A DNA stretch of 35,029 nucleotides. Origin: CAZGMC01 sp964526565. Lineage in GTDB: Bacteria; Pseudomonadota; Alphaproteobacteria; DSM-16000; Inquilinaceae. The stretch covers positions 1-35,029 of the forward strand of contig CAZGMC010000039.1 in NCBI GenBank assembly GCA_964526565.1. Direction: 5' to 3'. This document shows positions 1-6,189 of this stretch, piece after piece. Made by a program: the position numbers and the translations under genes. A model generated the notes under the pieces. That model was not told the DNA's origin, ran no database searches, and saw only the letters and a list, made by a program, of their open reading frames with translations. Numbering within the stretch: position 1 is the first letter of the stretch; every line of letters starts with the position of its first letter.

Positions 1-1
1 G

Positions 2-949
2 GGCGGGGGCGGAGACGTGGCCGTGCTGCCCGACCTCGGCGCCTTGCTGGCCGAACCGGGTATCGACCTGGTCGTCATCGCCACGCCCAACGAGCACCAT
101 GCCGGGCAGGCGCGGCAGGCCCTGGCAGCAGGCCGGCACGTGGTCGTCGACAAGCCGCTCGCCCTCGACGCCGCCGCCGCCGACGCCCTGATCGCCCTGG
201 CACGGGAGCGGGGCCGGATCCTTGCCGCTTTCCACAACCGCCGCTGGGACAATGATTTCCTTACGCTGCGCGCCTGCCTGGCCGAAGGCCTGATCGGCCG
301 CCCGGCCCTGTTCGAGAGCCGGTTCGACCGGTTCCGCCCGGCCATCCGCCCCGGCTGGCGCGAGGCCGACCGCCCCGGCGCCGGCGTCCTGTTCGACCTC
401 GGCCCGCACCTGATCGACCAGGCGCTGGTGCTGTTCGGGCCGCCGCACACGGTGTGGGCCGACATCGCCACGCAGCGGCCGGGGGCGACGGCCGACGACT
501 ATGTCCACCTGGTGCTCGGCTACGACGACGGCCGGCGCGCGGTCCTGCACACCGGATCGCTGACGGCGGCGCCGGGGCCGCGCTTCGCCCTGCACGGCGA
601 CCGCGGCAGCTTCGTCAAGCACGGGCTGGACCCGCAGGAGGCGGCGCTGCGCCGCGGCGCCCGGCCGGGCGGCCCGGCCTGGAGCGACCCGGAGTGGGGC
701 CGCGACCCGCCCGAGGCCTATGCCACGCTGACCACGGTCGGCGGCGGGCTGCACGTCACCGGCCGGGTCGAGACGCTGCCCGGCGACTACGCCGCCTTCT
801 ACCGCGGCATGCTGGCGGCGATCACGGCCGGCGCGCCGGTGCCGGTGCCGGCGGAGGACGCGGCGCTGGGCCTGCGCCTTCTCGCCGCGGCGCGGCGCAG
901 TGCCGCCGAGGGCCGCGTCATCCCGTTCGCACCGGCGGACGCGGCCTGA
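2..949 (+). CDS. Gfo/Idh/MocA family oxidoreductase (5' end outside window)
   Basis: The reading frame is open to the left edge, so this is the C-terminal ~315 residues of a protein whose usual length is 330-390. What is missing is most of the N-terminal Rossmann NAD(P)-binding half. The remaining part of that fold is recognisable: VVIATPNEHHAGQA, followed by GRHVVVDKP, where DKP stands in the place of the family's conserved EKP motif. The C-terminal half holds the alpha/beta domain, with FHNRRWDNDF, GVLFDLGPHLIDQAL and the late AAFYRGMLAAI stretch, all typical of the family. Members oxidise or reduce sugars, inositols and related polyols with NAD(P); the substrate cannot be read from the sequence. 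The next gene starts about 100 nt downstream on the same strand but encodes an unrelated transport protein, so a shared operon is possible but not shown. Confidence 0.88.
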   Translation, partial: GGGGDVAVLPDLGALLAEPGIDLVVIATPNEHHAGQARQALAAGRHVVVDKPLALDAAAADALIALARERGRILAAFHNRRWDNDFLTLRACLAEGLIGRPALFESRFDRFRPAIRPGWREADRPGAGVLFDLGPHLIDQALVLFGPPHTVWADIATQRPGATADDYVHLVLGYDDGRRAVLHTGSLTAAPGPRFALHGDRGSFVKHGLDPQEAALRRGARPGGPAWSDPEWGRDPPEAYATLTTVGGGLHVTGRVETLPGDYAAFYRGMLAAITAGAPVPVPAEDAALGLRLLAAARRSAAEGRVIPFAPADAA

Positions 950-987
950 GGCCACACCGGGACCGCCGGCCGCCACGGCCGCCGCTC

Positions 988-1015
988 TTGCGAGAGTGGC
1001 ATAATATCGTATGCT
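988..1015 (+). promoter_or_regulatory. possible sigma-70 promoter for the TAXI gene
   Basis: TTGCGA at 988-993 and TATGCT at 1010-1015 are separated by 16 nt, in the only AT-richer stretch of the gap before the TAXI gene. Each box matches consensus at 4 of 6 positions, so this is a weak suggestion only. Confidence 0.25.
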
Positions 1016-1048
1016 GTCCGCCCGGTTCGTCAAAGGATGGGTGTGGCC

Positions 1049-2101
1049 ATGATCATGCGGCAGCTGAGACGGTTCTTCGTCGGTTTCGCGGTTTTCCTTG
1101 CCGTTGCCGGCGTGGTCCAAGTCCAGGCCCAGGCCCAGGCCCAGGCCCAGGCGCAATGGGGCGAGGAGACGCGCCAGCGCGTCAACCAGGGTACCGTCGG
1201 CCTCATCGCCGGCGGCGTCAACGGTACCTACATCCGCATCGCCGCCGACCTGGCGGCGGTGCTGGACGAGGGCGACCGGCTGCGGGTGCTGGCCATCCTG
1301 GGCCGCGGCTCGGTCCAGAACATCATCGACATCCTGTACCTGCAGGGCATCGACATCGGCATCGTCCAGTCCGACGTGCTGCGCTTCATGAGCACCGAGG
1401 GCGGCTTCGGCAACCTGGAAGAATACATCCACTACATCACGCGGCTCTACAACGAGGAGGTCCACATCCTGGCCCGCGCGGACGTGGCGTCGCTGGAGGA
1501 CCTGGCCGGACAGCCGGTCAACTTCGACAACACCGGCAGCGGCACCCACATGACCGCCTCGCTGATCTTCGGCACGCTGGGCATTGCGGTGGAGCCGACC
1601 ACCCACGACCAGGCGCTGGCGCTGGAGCTGCTGCGCGACGGCGAGATCGCCGCGCTGGTCTACGTCGCCGGCAAGCCGACCCAGCTGTTCCGCGAGCTGG
1701 GCGACGATGACCGGGTGCACTTCCTGGACATCCCCTATACTCCGGAGCTGTTGGAGACGTACGTGCCGTCGCAGCTGGCCCACGCCGACTATCCGGCCGT
1801 GATCGCCGAGGGCGAGGCGGTCGACACGGTGGCGGTGGGCGCGGTGATGGCCGTCTACAACTGGCCCTCCGACAGCGCCCGCTACCACAAGGTCGCCCGC
1901 TTCGTGGAGGCGTTCTTCGGCAGCTTCGACCAGTTCCTGGAGCCGCCCCGCCATGCCAAGTGGCAGGAGGTCAACCTGACCGCCGAGGTGCCCGGCTGGA
2001 CCCGCTTCGCTCCGGCCCGCCAGTGGCTGGCCGGGCACGGCGGCGAGCCGGAGGCGGCGGCGGGGGACGGCAGGGCGATGGGGCCCGCCGCGGGCGACTG
2101 A
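1049..2101 (+). CDS. TAXI family TRAP transporter solute-binding protein
   Basis: Periplasmic binding protein of the TAXI subclass of TRAP transporters, about 350 residues. An N-terminal signal peptide (hydrophobic FFVGFAVFLAVAGVVQV) is followed by an unusual Gln-Ala dipeptide run encoded by a CAGGCC hexamer repeat. The mature part starts with the family's GTVGLIAGGVNGTYIRIAAD, and later has IDIGIVQSDVLRFM and the ligand-binding NFDNTGSGTHMTA. I chose ATG 1049 because AAAGGA at 1032-1037 is then well spaced; ATG 1037 would overlap that site, and ATG 1055 is also possible. TAXI proteins usually work with a fused DctQM (4TM-12TM) membrane protein, and none is encoded nearby, so this one is an orphan or pairs with a distant permease. 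Known or suggested TAXI substrates include glutamate and other carboxylates; the substrate here cannot be inferred. Confidence 0.85.
   Translation: MIMRQLRRFFVGFAVFLAVAGVVQVQAQAQAQAQAQWGEETRQRVNQGTVGLIAGGVNGTYIRIAADLAAVLDEGDRLRVLAILGRGSVQNIIDILYLQGIDIGIVQSDVLRFMSTEGGFGNLEEYIHYITRLYNEEVHILARADVASLEDLAGQPVNFDNTGSGTHMTASLIFGTLGIAVEPTTHDQALALELLRDGEIAALVYVAGKPTQLFRELGDDDRVHFLDIPYTPELLETYVPSQLAHADYPAVIAEGEAVDTVAVGAVMAVYNWPSDSARYHKVARFVEAFFGSFDQFLEPPRHAKWQEVNLTAEVPGWTRFAPARQWLAGHGGEPEAAAGDGRAMGPAAGD
1124..1153 (+). repeat. CAGGCC hexamer repeat, four perfect copies plus one variant
   Basis: Four CAGGCC units and a final CAGGCG lie in frame in the TAXI gene and encode a Gln-Ala run at the signal peptide/mature junction. 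Unit-number changes would keep the frame and only change the length of the linker at the cleavage region. Confidence 0.9.
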
Positions 2102-2118
2102 CCCGGCAATCGTGCCGG

Positions 2119-2138
2119 ACCCGGCTTCACGACCGGGT
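2119..2138. terminator. hairpin between convergent genes
   Basis: ACCCGG (2119-2124) and CCGGGT (2133-2138) form a 6-bp stem with an 8-nt loop, in the 62-nt gap between the convergent TAXI and ychF genes. There is no T-tract on either side, so it could be a weak bidirectional transcription barrier rather than a classical terminator. Confidence 0.3.
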
Positions 2139-2163
2139 TCCTGAAGGCATGCCGCCTGGACGC

Positions 2164-3261
2164 CTACACATTGAAGCGGAAGTGGAACACGTCGCCGTCG
2201 CGGACCACGTAGTCGCGGCCCTCGGCGCGCATGCGGCCGGCGTCCTTGCAGGCCTGCTCGCCGCCCATTGCGACGAAGTCGTCATAGGCGATGGTCTCGG
2301 CGCGGATGAAGCCGCGCTGGAAGTCGCTGTGGATGACGCCGGCGGCGTCCCAGGCGGTGGCACCCTCGGGCACCGTCCAGGCGTGCGCCTCCTTCGGGCC
2401 GACCGTAAAGAACGTGATCAGGCCGAGCAGCCGGTAGCCGGCGCGGATCACCTTGTTCAGGCCCGGCTCCTCCAGCCCCAGCGAGTCCAGGAACTCGCGC
2501 TTCTCCTCCGGGTCGGCGAGCTGCGCGACCTCGGCCTCGATCTGCGCGGAAATGATCACCGCCTCGGCCCCCTGTCCCTGCGCCAACGCCTCGACCCGGC
2601 GCGCCTGGTCGTTGCCGGCGGCGGCCTCGCTCTCGGCGACGTTGCACACGTACAGCACCGGCTTGGCCGAGAGCAGCGTCAGCCGGTGGAACACGGGCGC
2701 CTCCTCGGCCGTCACCTTGAGCGCGCGGGCCGGCGTGCCGGCCTCCAGCAGCGCCCTGGCCCGCTCCATCAGGGCCAGCTCGGCGGCGGCCTCCTTGTCG
2801 CCGCCGCGGCTGCGCTTGACGGCGGCCTCGATGCGCCGCTCCAGGCTCTGCAGGTCGGCGAGCATGAGTTCGGTCTCGACCGTCTCGGCGTCACGCACCG
2901 CGTCGATCGAGCCCTCGACGTGGGCGATGTCGCCGCCGAAGCAGCGCAGCACGTGGGCGATGGCGTCGACCTCGCGGATGCGGCCCAGGAACTGGTTGCC
3001 CAGGCCCTCGCCGCGCGCCGCGCCGCGCACCAGCCCGGCGATGTCGACGAACTCCAGCTGGGTCGGCACCACCTGGGCCGAGTGCGCCAGGCGGGCCAGC
3101 GCCTCCAGGCGCGGGTCGGGCACGGCGACGCGGCCCACGTTCGCCTCAATGGTGCAGAACGGGTAGTTGGCGCTCTCCGCCGCCTGGGTGGCGGTCAGCG
3201 CGTTGAACAGGGTCGACTTGCCGACGTTCGGCAGGCCGACGATGCCGCAGTTGAAGCCCAT
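2164..3261 (-). CDS. ychF: redox-regulated ribosome-binding ATPase YchF
   Basis: YchF/OLA1-type P-loop NTPase of the TRAFAC class, 365 residues, the family's normal length. Visible motifs are MGFNCGIVGLPNVGKSTLFN (G1), the DIAGLVRGA segment (G3), and YVCNVAESE in place of the usual NKxD, which is why YchF prefers ATP. The C-terminal TGS domain runs from about residue 280 (LITFFTVGPKEAHAW) to the conserved end, GDVFHFRFNV. YchF binds ribosomes and the 26S protease in other species and is linked to stress and translation control. ATG 3261 is chosen because all family members start with MGF(N/K)CGIVG. The frame is open further upstream through an odd His-Arg-Thr-Ala-Pro repeat, but that part is encoded by a microsatellite. 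No convincing Shine-Dalgarno site precedes ATG 3261. Confidence 0.96.
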   Translation of the reverse strand: MGFNCGIVGLPNVGKSTLFNALTATQAAESANYPFCTIEANVGRVAVPDPRLEALARLAHSAQVVPTQLEFVDIAGLVRGAARGEGLGNQFLGRIREVDAIAHVLRCFGGDIAHVEGSIDAVRDAETVETELMLADLQSLERRIEAAVKRSRGGDKEAAAELALMERARALLEAGTPARALKVTAEEAPVFHRLTLLSAKPVLYVCNVAESEAAAGNDQARRVEALAQGQGAEAVIISAQIEAEVAQLADPEEKREFLDSLGLEEPGLNKVIRAGYRLLGLITFFTVGPKEAHAWTVPEGATAWDAAGVIHSDFQRGFIRAETIAYDDFVAMGGEQACKDAGRMRAEGRDYVVRDGDVFHFRFNV

Positions 3262-3285
3262 GGGTGTGCCAGCGGATTGCGCAGT

Positions 3286-3330
3286 GGTGCGGTGCGGTGC
3301 GGTGCGGTGCGGTGCGGTGCGGTGCGGTGG
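3286..3330. repeat. GGTGC pentanucleotide microsatellite, 8 perfect copies plus GGTGG
   Basis: Eight perfect GGTGC units (GCACC as read by ychF) run from 3286 to 3325, and a ninth imperfect unit ends at 3330. The block starts 24 nt upstream of the ychF start codon, so it lies in the leader or promoter region. A 5-bp unit is not a multiple of three: a change in copy number would shift any reading frame through it and would change promoter or leader spacing. That is the layout seen in phase-variable loci, but no variation can be shown from one sequence. Confidence 0.95.
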
Positions 3331-3466
3331 TGTAGGCCGGTTCGCGGCGGGGATCAAGGCGCGACGGGCTGGCGGTACGGCAACGGGCCCAGGTCAACGG
3401 GTTCGAGGGCTGAACCGCCCCGGGTTTGCCGGAGACTCCGATTCCTGGGGGGATGGCGCGGCTGAG

Positions 3467-3495
3467 TTGAACATGCGCCCGGCGCTTCCTATCAT
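3467..3495 (+). promoter_or_regulatory. sigma-70-like promoter of the glycosyltransferase gene
   Basis: TTGAAC (3467-3472) and TATCAT (3490-3495) are separated by exactly 17 nt and match consensus at 4/6 and 5/6 positions. Transcription would start near 3502, leaving a leader of about 60 nt before ATG 3563. Confidence 0.5.
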
Positions 3496-3562
3496 CTTTG
3501 CGTGGCCGGCCGCGGAAGTCGCGTGATTGTGGCAGGACTGCCGGGACGGGACGGCGGATGGC

Positions 3563-4504
3563 ATGAAAATCCTTCAGGTTTCGATGACCCGCGGCCGCGA
3601 CTGCGGACTCGCGCTGTTCGCCGACAATCTGCAGACGCGTCTGCGGCAGGCCGGCATCGAGGTGGCGACGGTCGCTGCCCTGCCGGCGGACGTGGGTGCC
3701 GACATCGTCCTGCTGCAGCATCACGAAGAGCTGATGTCCGACGCGGAGGTCATCGCCCTGACCGGGACCAGCCCGGCCCCCGTCGTGCTGTTCGCCCATT
3801 CCGAAGCCATCGACGGTCTGCACGCCCATGTGGACGGACTCGTTGCCATGTGTCCGGGCATGCTCCGGCGCGCAACCAAGCCGGCGCATGTTTTTCCGCA
3901 TCCCGCCTGGGTGCCGCCGCGTCTGGAGGACAGGACCGGCCTGAGGCGCGCGTTCGGGCTGCCGCAGGACCGGTTCATCGCCGGCACCAGCGGATTCCTG
4001 AAGTTCGAGCGGCAGTTCCCCGAGGTGGTCGAGGCGCTGCTGCCCGAAGCCCGCAGGCGCAACGGGTTCATTGAGCTCATCACCAGCCCGTGGCGGCTGG
4101 AGTCGCCCGGTCTGATCGCCCGGCTCCGGTCGCTGCAGGAGCGGAACCGCGAGCACTTCCGGTTCGAGCACAGTTTCCTCGACCCGGTAACGCTGAACCG
4201 CCGGCTGCAGGCCTGCGACCTGCTGTGGTGCTGGACGGACGCCCCGTCCAGCGCCTATGCCAGCGGCGTCGCGTCCGACCAGTATGCCAGCGGCACGCGC
4301 GTCTTTGCGGCGGAGAAGCAACAGCATGGCCATGTGCTCGCGCTTCCCAATGTGGTCGCGGGGGCACCGCACCTGGCGGGGTTCACTGACGGCCTGACGG
4401 CCGAGATGGCCCGTGCCATCCGCTGGAGGCACGATCCGGCGCCGGTGTCCTGGGACCACGCCGTCCCCGGCCTTGCCGCCTTCCTGCACGCCATCGCGAC
4501 ATGA
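3563..4504 (+). CDS. GT-B-like glycosyltransferase
   Basis: About 313 residues, with the look of a GT-B fold protein. The N-terminus MKILQVSMTRGRDCGLALFA resembles the first Rossmann strand and glycine-rich loop of GT4-type enzymes. LLQHHEELM and VVLFAHSEAIDG follow, and then a linker (VFPHPAWVPPR) leading to a second domain that starts near residue 130 (FIAGTSGFLKFERQFPEVVEAL, shared by many GT4 C-domains). The late ACDLLWCWTDAPSSAYASG and ASGTRVFAAEK stretches fit the nucleotide-sugar site. Start ATG 3563 is preferred over an upstream TTG at 3527. It lies 21 nt upstream of the chimeric methyltransferase gene on the same strand, and most likely belonged to a glycan or glycoside-assembly unit with it. 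Donor and acceptor are unknown. Confidence 0.65.
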   Translation: MKILQVSMTRGRDCGLALFADNLQTRLRQAGIEVATVAALPADVGADIVLLQHHEELMSDAEVIALTGTSPAPVVLFAHSEAIDGLHAHVDGLVAMCPGMLRRATKPAHVFPHPAWVPPRLEDRTGLRRAFGLPQDRFIAGTSGFLKFERQFPEVVEALLPEARRRNGFIELITSPWRLESPGLIARLRSLQERNREHFRFEHSFLDPVTLNRRLQACDLLWCWTDAPSSAYASGVASDQYASGTRVFAAEKQQHGHVLALPNVVAGAPHLAGFTDGLTAEMARAIRWRHDPAPVSWDHAVPGLAAFLHAIAT

Positions 4505-4525
4505 AGCGGACAGGGACGCTGACGC

Positions 4526-4680
4526 ATGCCGACGATCGAGGAAAACAGGAAATACTGGGACGGCGAATATGCGTGGCAGGACCGCGGCGACGAATGGTTT
4601 CGGGACTGGGGCACCGTCGCAATGCAGTGGTACGGCACCATGCTGCCACGCATTCACCACTTCCTGCCGACCGGCCCGGA
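4526..4680 (+). pseudogene. N-terminal remnant of a class I SAM-dependent methyltransferase
   Basis: The first ~50 codons read MPTIEENRKYWDGEYAW, then GDEWFRDWG, then QWYGTMLPRIHHFLP. From memory, this is the characteristic opening of a family of class I SAM-dependent methyltransferases found beside glycosyltransferases. In that family the 'PRIHxFLP' segment runs straight into the SAM-binding motif (of the type ILEIAPGFGRW). Here that motif and everything after it are absent, and the frame continues without a stop into a TrmH-type protein. The visible part therefore looks like the stump of a methyltransferase gene cut by deletion or recombination near 4675-4700. Confidence 0.6.
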
Positions 4681-5446
4681 AGGGCGCGAATTGATCATCG
4701 CGGGCCGGCGAGAGTATAAGCGGGGCATGGAGAAAATCTACGGGAAGCACCCTGCACGCGCGATTCTTCTGGCCCGGCCACACGCCGTGCGTCGCCTCGT
4801 CCTTGCCGGAAAGGAAGCCTATTTCGAGGAGATCATCGCACTTGCCCGCCAGGCCGGCGTCGAGCCGGAGCTGGTCGGCTGGCCCGAATTCCAGCGTATC
4901 GGCAAGTTCTCGGAGGACGAAAAGCACCAGGGGGTCTGCCTGTTCGCCGACCCGCGCCCGATCCTGTCGGAGAAGGATCTCGACCTGCTCAACGAGGCGC
5001 GGGTCGTTCTGATCCTTGATCAGGTGTCGAACCCGCAGAACCTGGCGACGATCCTGCGGAGTGCGGCATTCTTCGGCGTCGATGCCGTCTTTCTGTTGCG
5101 GAACCGCTCGGTCGACGTGACCCCGACCGTCGTCCGCCACGCCGTCGGCGGCGCCGAATTCGTCAATATCTTCAAGGTGGTCAACCTGAGCCGCTGCCTC
5201 GACATGCTGAAGGCCAACGCCTTCTGGATCTATGGGCTGGATGAGCGCGGCGAGAAGACGCTGGCCCAGACCGAGTTTTCCGGCAAGGCCGCGCTGATCG
5301 TCGGCGCGGAGGGCGAAGGGCTGCGCCGACGCACCCGCGAATCCTGCGATTTCCTGGTCCGCATCCCCGGCGGCCGGCGCGGCGTCGAAAGCCTGAACGT
5401 CGCCGTGGCGGCATCCGTCGCCATTGCAGAAATCTTCCGGCAATAG
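4526..5446 (+). CDS. TrmH/SpoU family RNA 2'-O-methyltransferase, fused in frame to a methyltransferase stump
   Basis: The open frame gives 306 residues, but the recognisable SpoU protein probably begins at ATG 4727 (MEKIYGKHPARAILL), giving 239 residues, the normal size of a 23S rRNA G2251-type enzyme. Residues from there form the substrate-binding domain (about 1-75 of the SpoU part). The SPOUT knot follows, with motif 1 DQVSNPQNLATILRSAAFFG, motif 2 ALIVGAEGEGLR and motif 3 IPGGRRGVESLNVAVAASVA; the motif-1 Arg is the expected catalytic residue. It should methylate a ribose 2'-OH in rRNA or tRNA using SAM. The ~65 residues before the ATG belong to an unrelated class I methyltransferase family. 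Translation could start at 4526, giving a chimera, or at 4727, after AAGCGGGG. It is an odd housekeeping-type gene to find inside a glycoside cluster and was probably brought in with a rearrangement. Confidence 0.85.
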   Translation: MPTIEENRKYWDGEYAWQDRGDEWFRDWGTVAMQWYGTMLPRIHHFLPTGPEGRELIIAGRREYKRGMEKIYGKHPARAILLARPHAVRRLVLAGKEAYFEEIIALARQAGVEPELVGWPEFQRIGKFSEDEKHQGVCLFADPRPILSEKDLDLLNEARVVLILDQVSNPQNLATILRSAAFFGVDAVFLLRNRSVDVTPTVVRHAVGGAEFVNIFKVVNLSRCLDMLKANAFWIYGLDERGEKTLAQTEFSGKAALIVGAEGEGLRRRTRESCDFLVRIPGGRRGVESLNVAVAASVAIAEIFRQ

Positions 5447-5485
5447 GTTTTCGGTTACAGCCTCCGACGGCGCCATCACAGAAAA

Positions 5486-5514
5486 TTGACAGGACGCCAA
5501 GGCTATACAATGAT
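5486..5514 (+). promoter_or_regulatory. promoter candidate for the CMP-glycosidase-like gene
   Basis: A perfect TTGACA at 5486-5491 is followed, after 17 nt, by AATGAT (4/6 match) at 5509-5514; the alternative TATACA at 5504 is too close. It lies in the 176-nt gap after the TrmH gene, which is AT-richer than its surroundings. It would give a ~100-nt leader to ATG 5623. Confidence 0.4.
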
Positions 5515-5622
5515 GACGTCCTGGGCGCGGCATCGACATGCGGTTTTAAGAGATTTTCTGAAGCAACCAACGATGCTCGGTTGTAGCCCCAGGCTGGCAA
5601 GGTGACGGCAGGGAGTCACTGG

Positions 5623-6117
5623 ATGATGTCGAAAGAAGCGTGTGTGTTCGTCGGCGGCCCCATCCAGAATGCGATCGGTCCGGACGGATCGTTCCACGCC
5701 GCAACGCGGTCCACCATCTTGACGGTCATCGCCGCGCTCAGGAACCGGGGCCACAGGATCCTCTCCGCCCATCTCTTCGAGAACTTCGGGGAAATGGACG
5801 TCAGTGGACAGTACCAGGAGGTGTGCCACCGCGATTTCCAGTGGATGCGCCAGTGCGACCTGTTCGTCGCCGTCCTGCCGCTGGACGGCGCGGGCAACGT
5901 CATCTGCTCCAGCGGCACGGCGGTCGAACTGGGCTGGGCCTCCGCCATGGGCAAGCCCATCGCGCTGGTCTGCGACGTCTCATCCAGGTACAGCCATCTC
6001 GTCATCGGTCTCGACGCCGTGGCCCGGGTCGCCAAGATCGACATCAACCGGCTGGACCTGGACGCGGCGCTGTGCCGGGCGGTTGCCGACCTGCTCGGCG
6101 TGACGGAACCCGCCTGA
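5623..6117 (+). CDS. nucleoside 2-deoxyribosyltransferase-fold protein, MilB/BlsM-like CMP N-glycosidase candidate
   Basis: 164 residues. The order of motifs follows the CMP hydrolases MilB (mildiomycin) and BlsM (blasticidin S): ACVFVGGPIQ at 6-15, SAHLFENFGEM at 48-58, the CDLFVAVLP strand at 78-86, the SSGTAVELGWASAMGKP segment at 96-112 with Glu102 as the expected nucleophile, and YSHLVIGLDAVARV near 122-135. MilB has the matching series GGPFRQ, AHRREAWG, FVAFPG, GTHVEIGWASGMGKP and YAFLVTGLE. This fold cleaves the N-glycosidic bond of nucleotides; MilB/BlsM release cytosine from (hydroxymethyl-)CMP. Where MilB has Phe-Arg after GGP, the Arg being reported to recognise hydroxymethyl-CMP, this protein has Ile-Gln, so substrate choice may differ. 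ATG 5623 is chosen because AGGGAG (5610-5615) lies 7 nt upstream; GTG 5602 is the longer option. The gene converges on the radical-SAM operon. Alternative: a general nucleoside deoxyribosyltransferase. Confidence 0.72.
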   Translation: MMSKEACVFVGGPIQNAIGPDGSFHAATRSTILTVIAALRNRGHRILSAHLFENFGEMDVSGQYQEVCHRDFQWMRQCDLFVAVLPLDGAGNVICSSGTAVELGWASAMGKPIALVCDVSSRYSHLVIGLDAVARVAKIDINRLDLDAALCRAVADLLGVTEPA

Positions 6118-6125
6118 CGCCGCAG

Positions 6126-6153
6126 CCGGGGCCGGGGCCGGGGCCGGGGCCGG
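6126..6153. repeat. CCGGGG hexamer repeat, 4.7 copies
   Basis: Four perfect CCGGGG units plus a partial CCGG lie 8 nt after the stop of the plus-strand gene, in the 60-nt gap to the convergent radical-SAM gene. The G-run pattern (four or more GGGG tracts) could fold into a G-quadruplex in the plus-strand transcript. Confidence 0.9.
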
Positions 6154-6157
6154 ACCC

Positions 6158-6189
6158 GCCGTCAGTCGACCACGCCGTCAGTCGACCAC
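6158..6189. repeat. 16-bp perfect tandem duplication at the 3' end of the radical SAM/SPASM gene
   Basis: Two identical 16-bp units (6158-6173 and 6174-6189, each reading GCCGTCAGTCGACCAC) overlap the last codons and the stop of the minus-strand gene. The outer copy repeats the Val-Val-Asp-stop end beyond the active stop codon, so the coding end was duplicated without changing the protein. Confidence 0.9.

Larger units (their letters stand above)
3262..3562. other. intergenic region between divergent ychF and glycosyltransferase
   Basis: This 301-nt divergent gap holds the GGTGC pentamer block on the ychF side (3286-3330) and a good sigma-70-like promoter on the glycosyltransferase side (3467-3495). 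I see no gene in it. Confidence 0.6.

Noticed and set aside
3331..3357. An alternative start of ychF at TTG 3357, with an N-terminal HRTAP repeat extension
   Set aside because: YchF proteins start MGF(N/K)CGIVG without an extension, and the added part is pure microsatellite; kept only as a phase-variation idea.
3146..5539. A 797-residue minus-strand open frame spanning the glycosyltransferase and TrmH genes
   Set aside because: It is antisense to two genes with recognisable motifs; its sequence shows no family resemblance.
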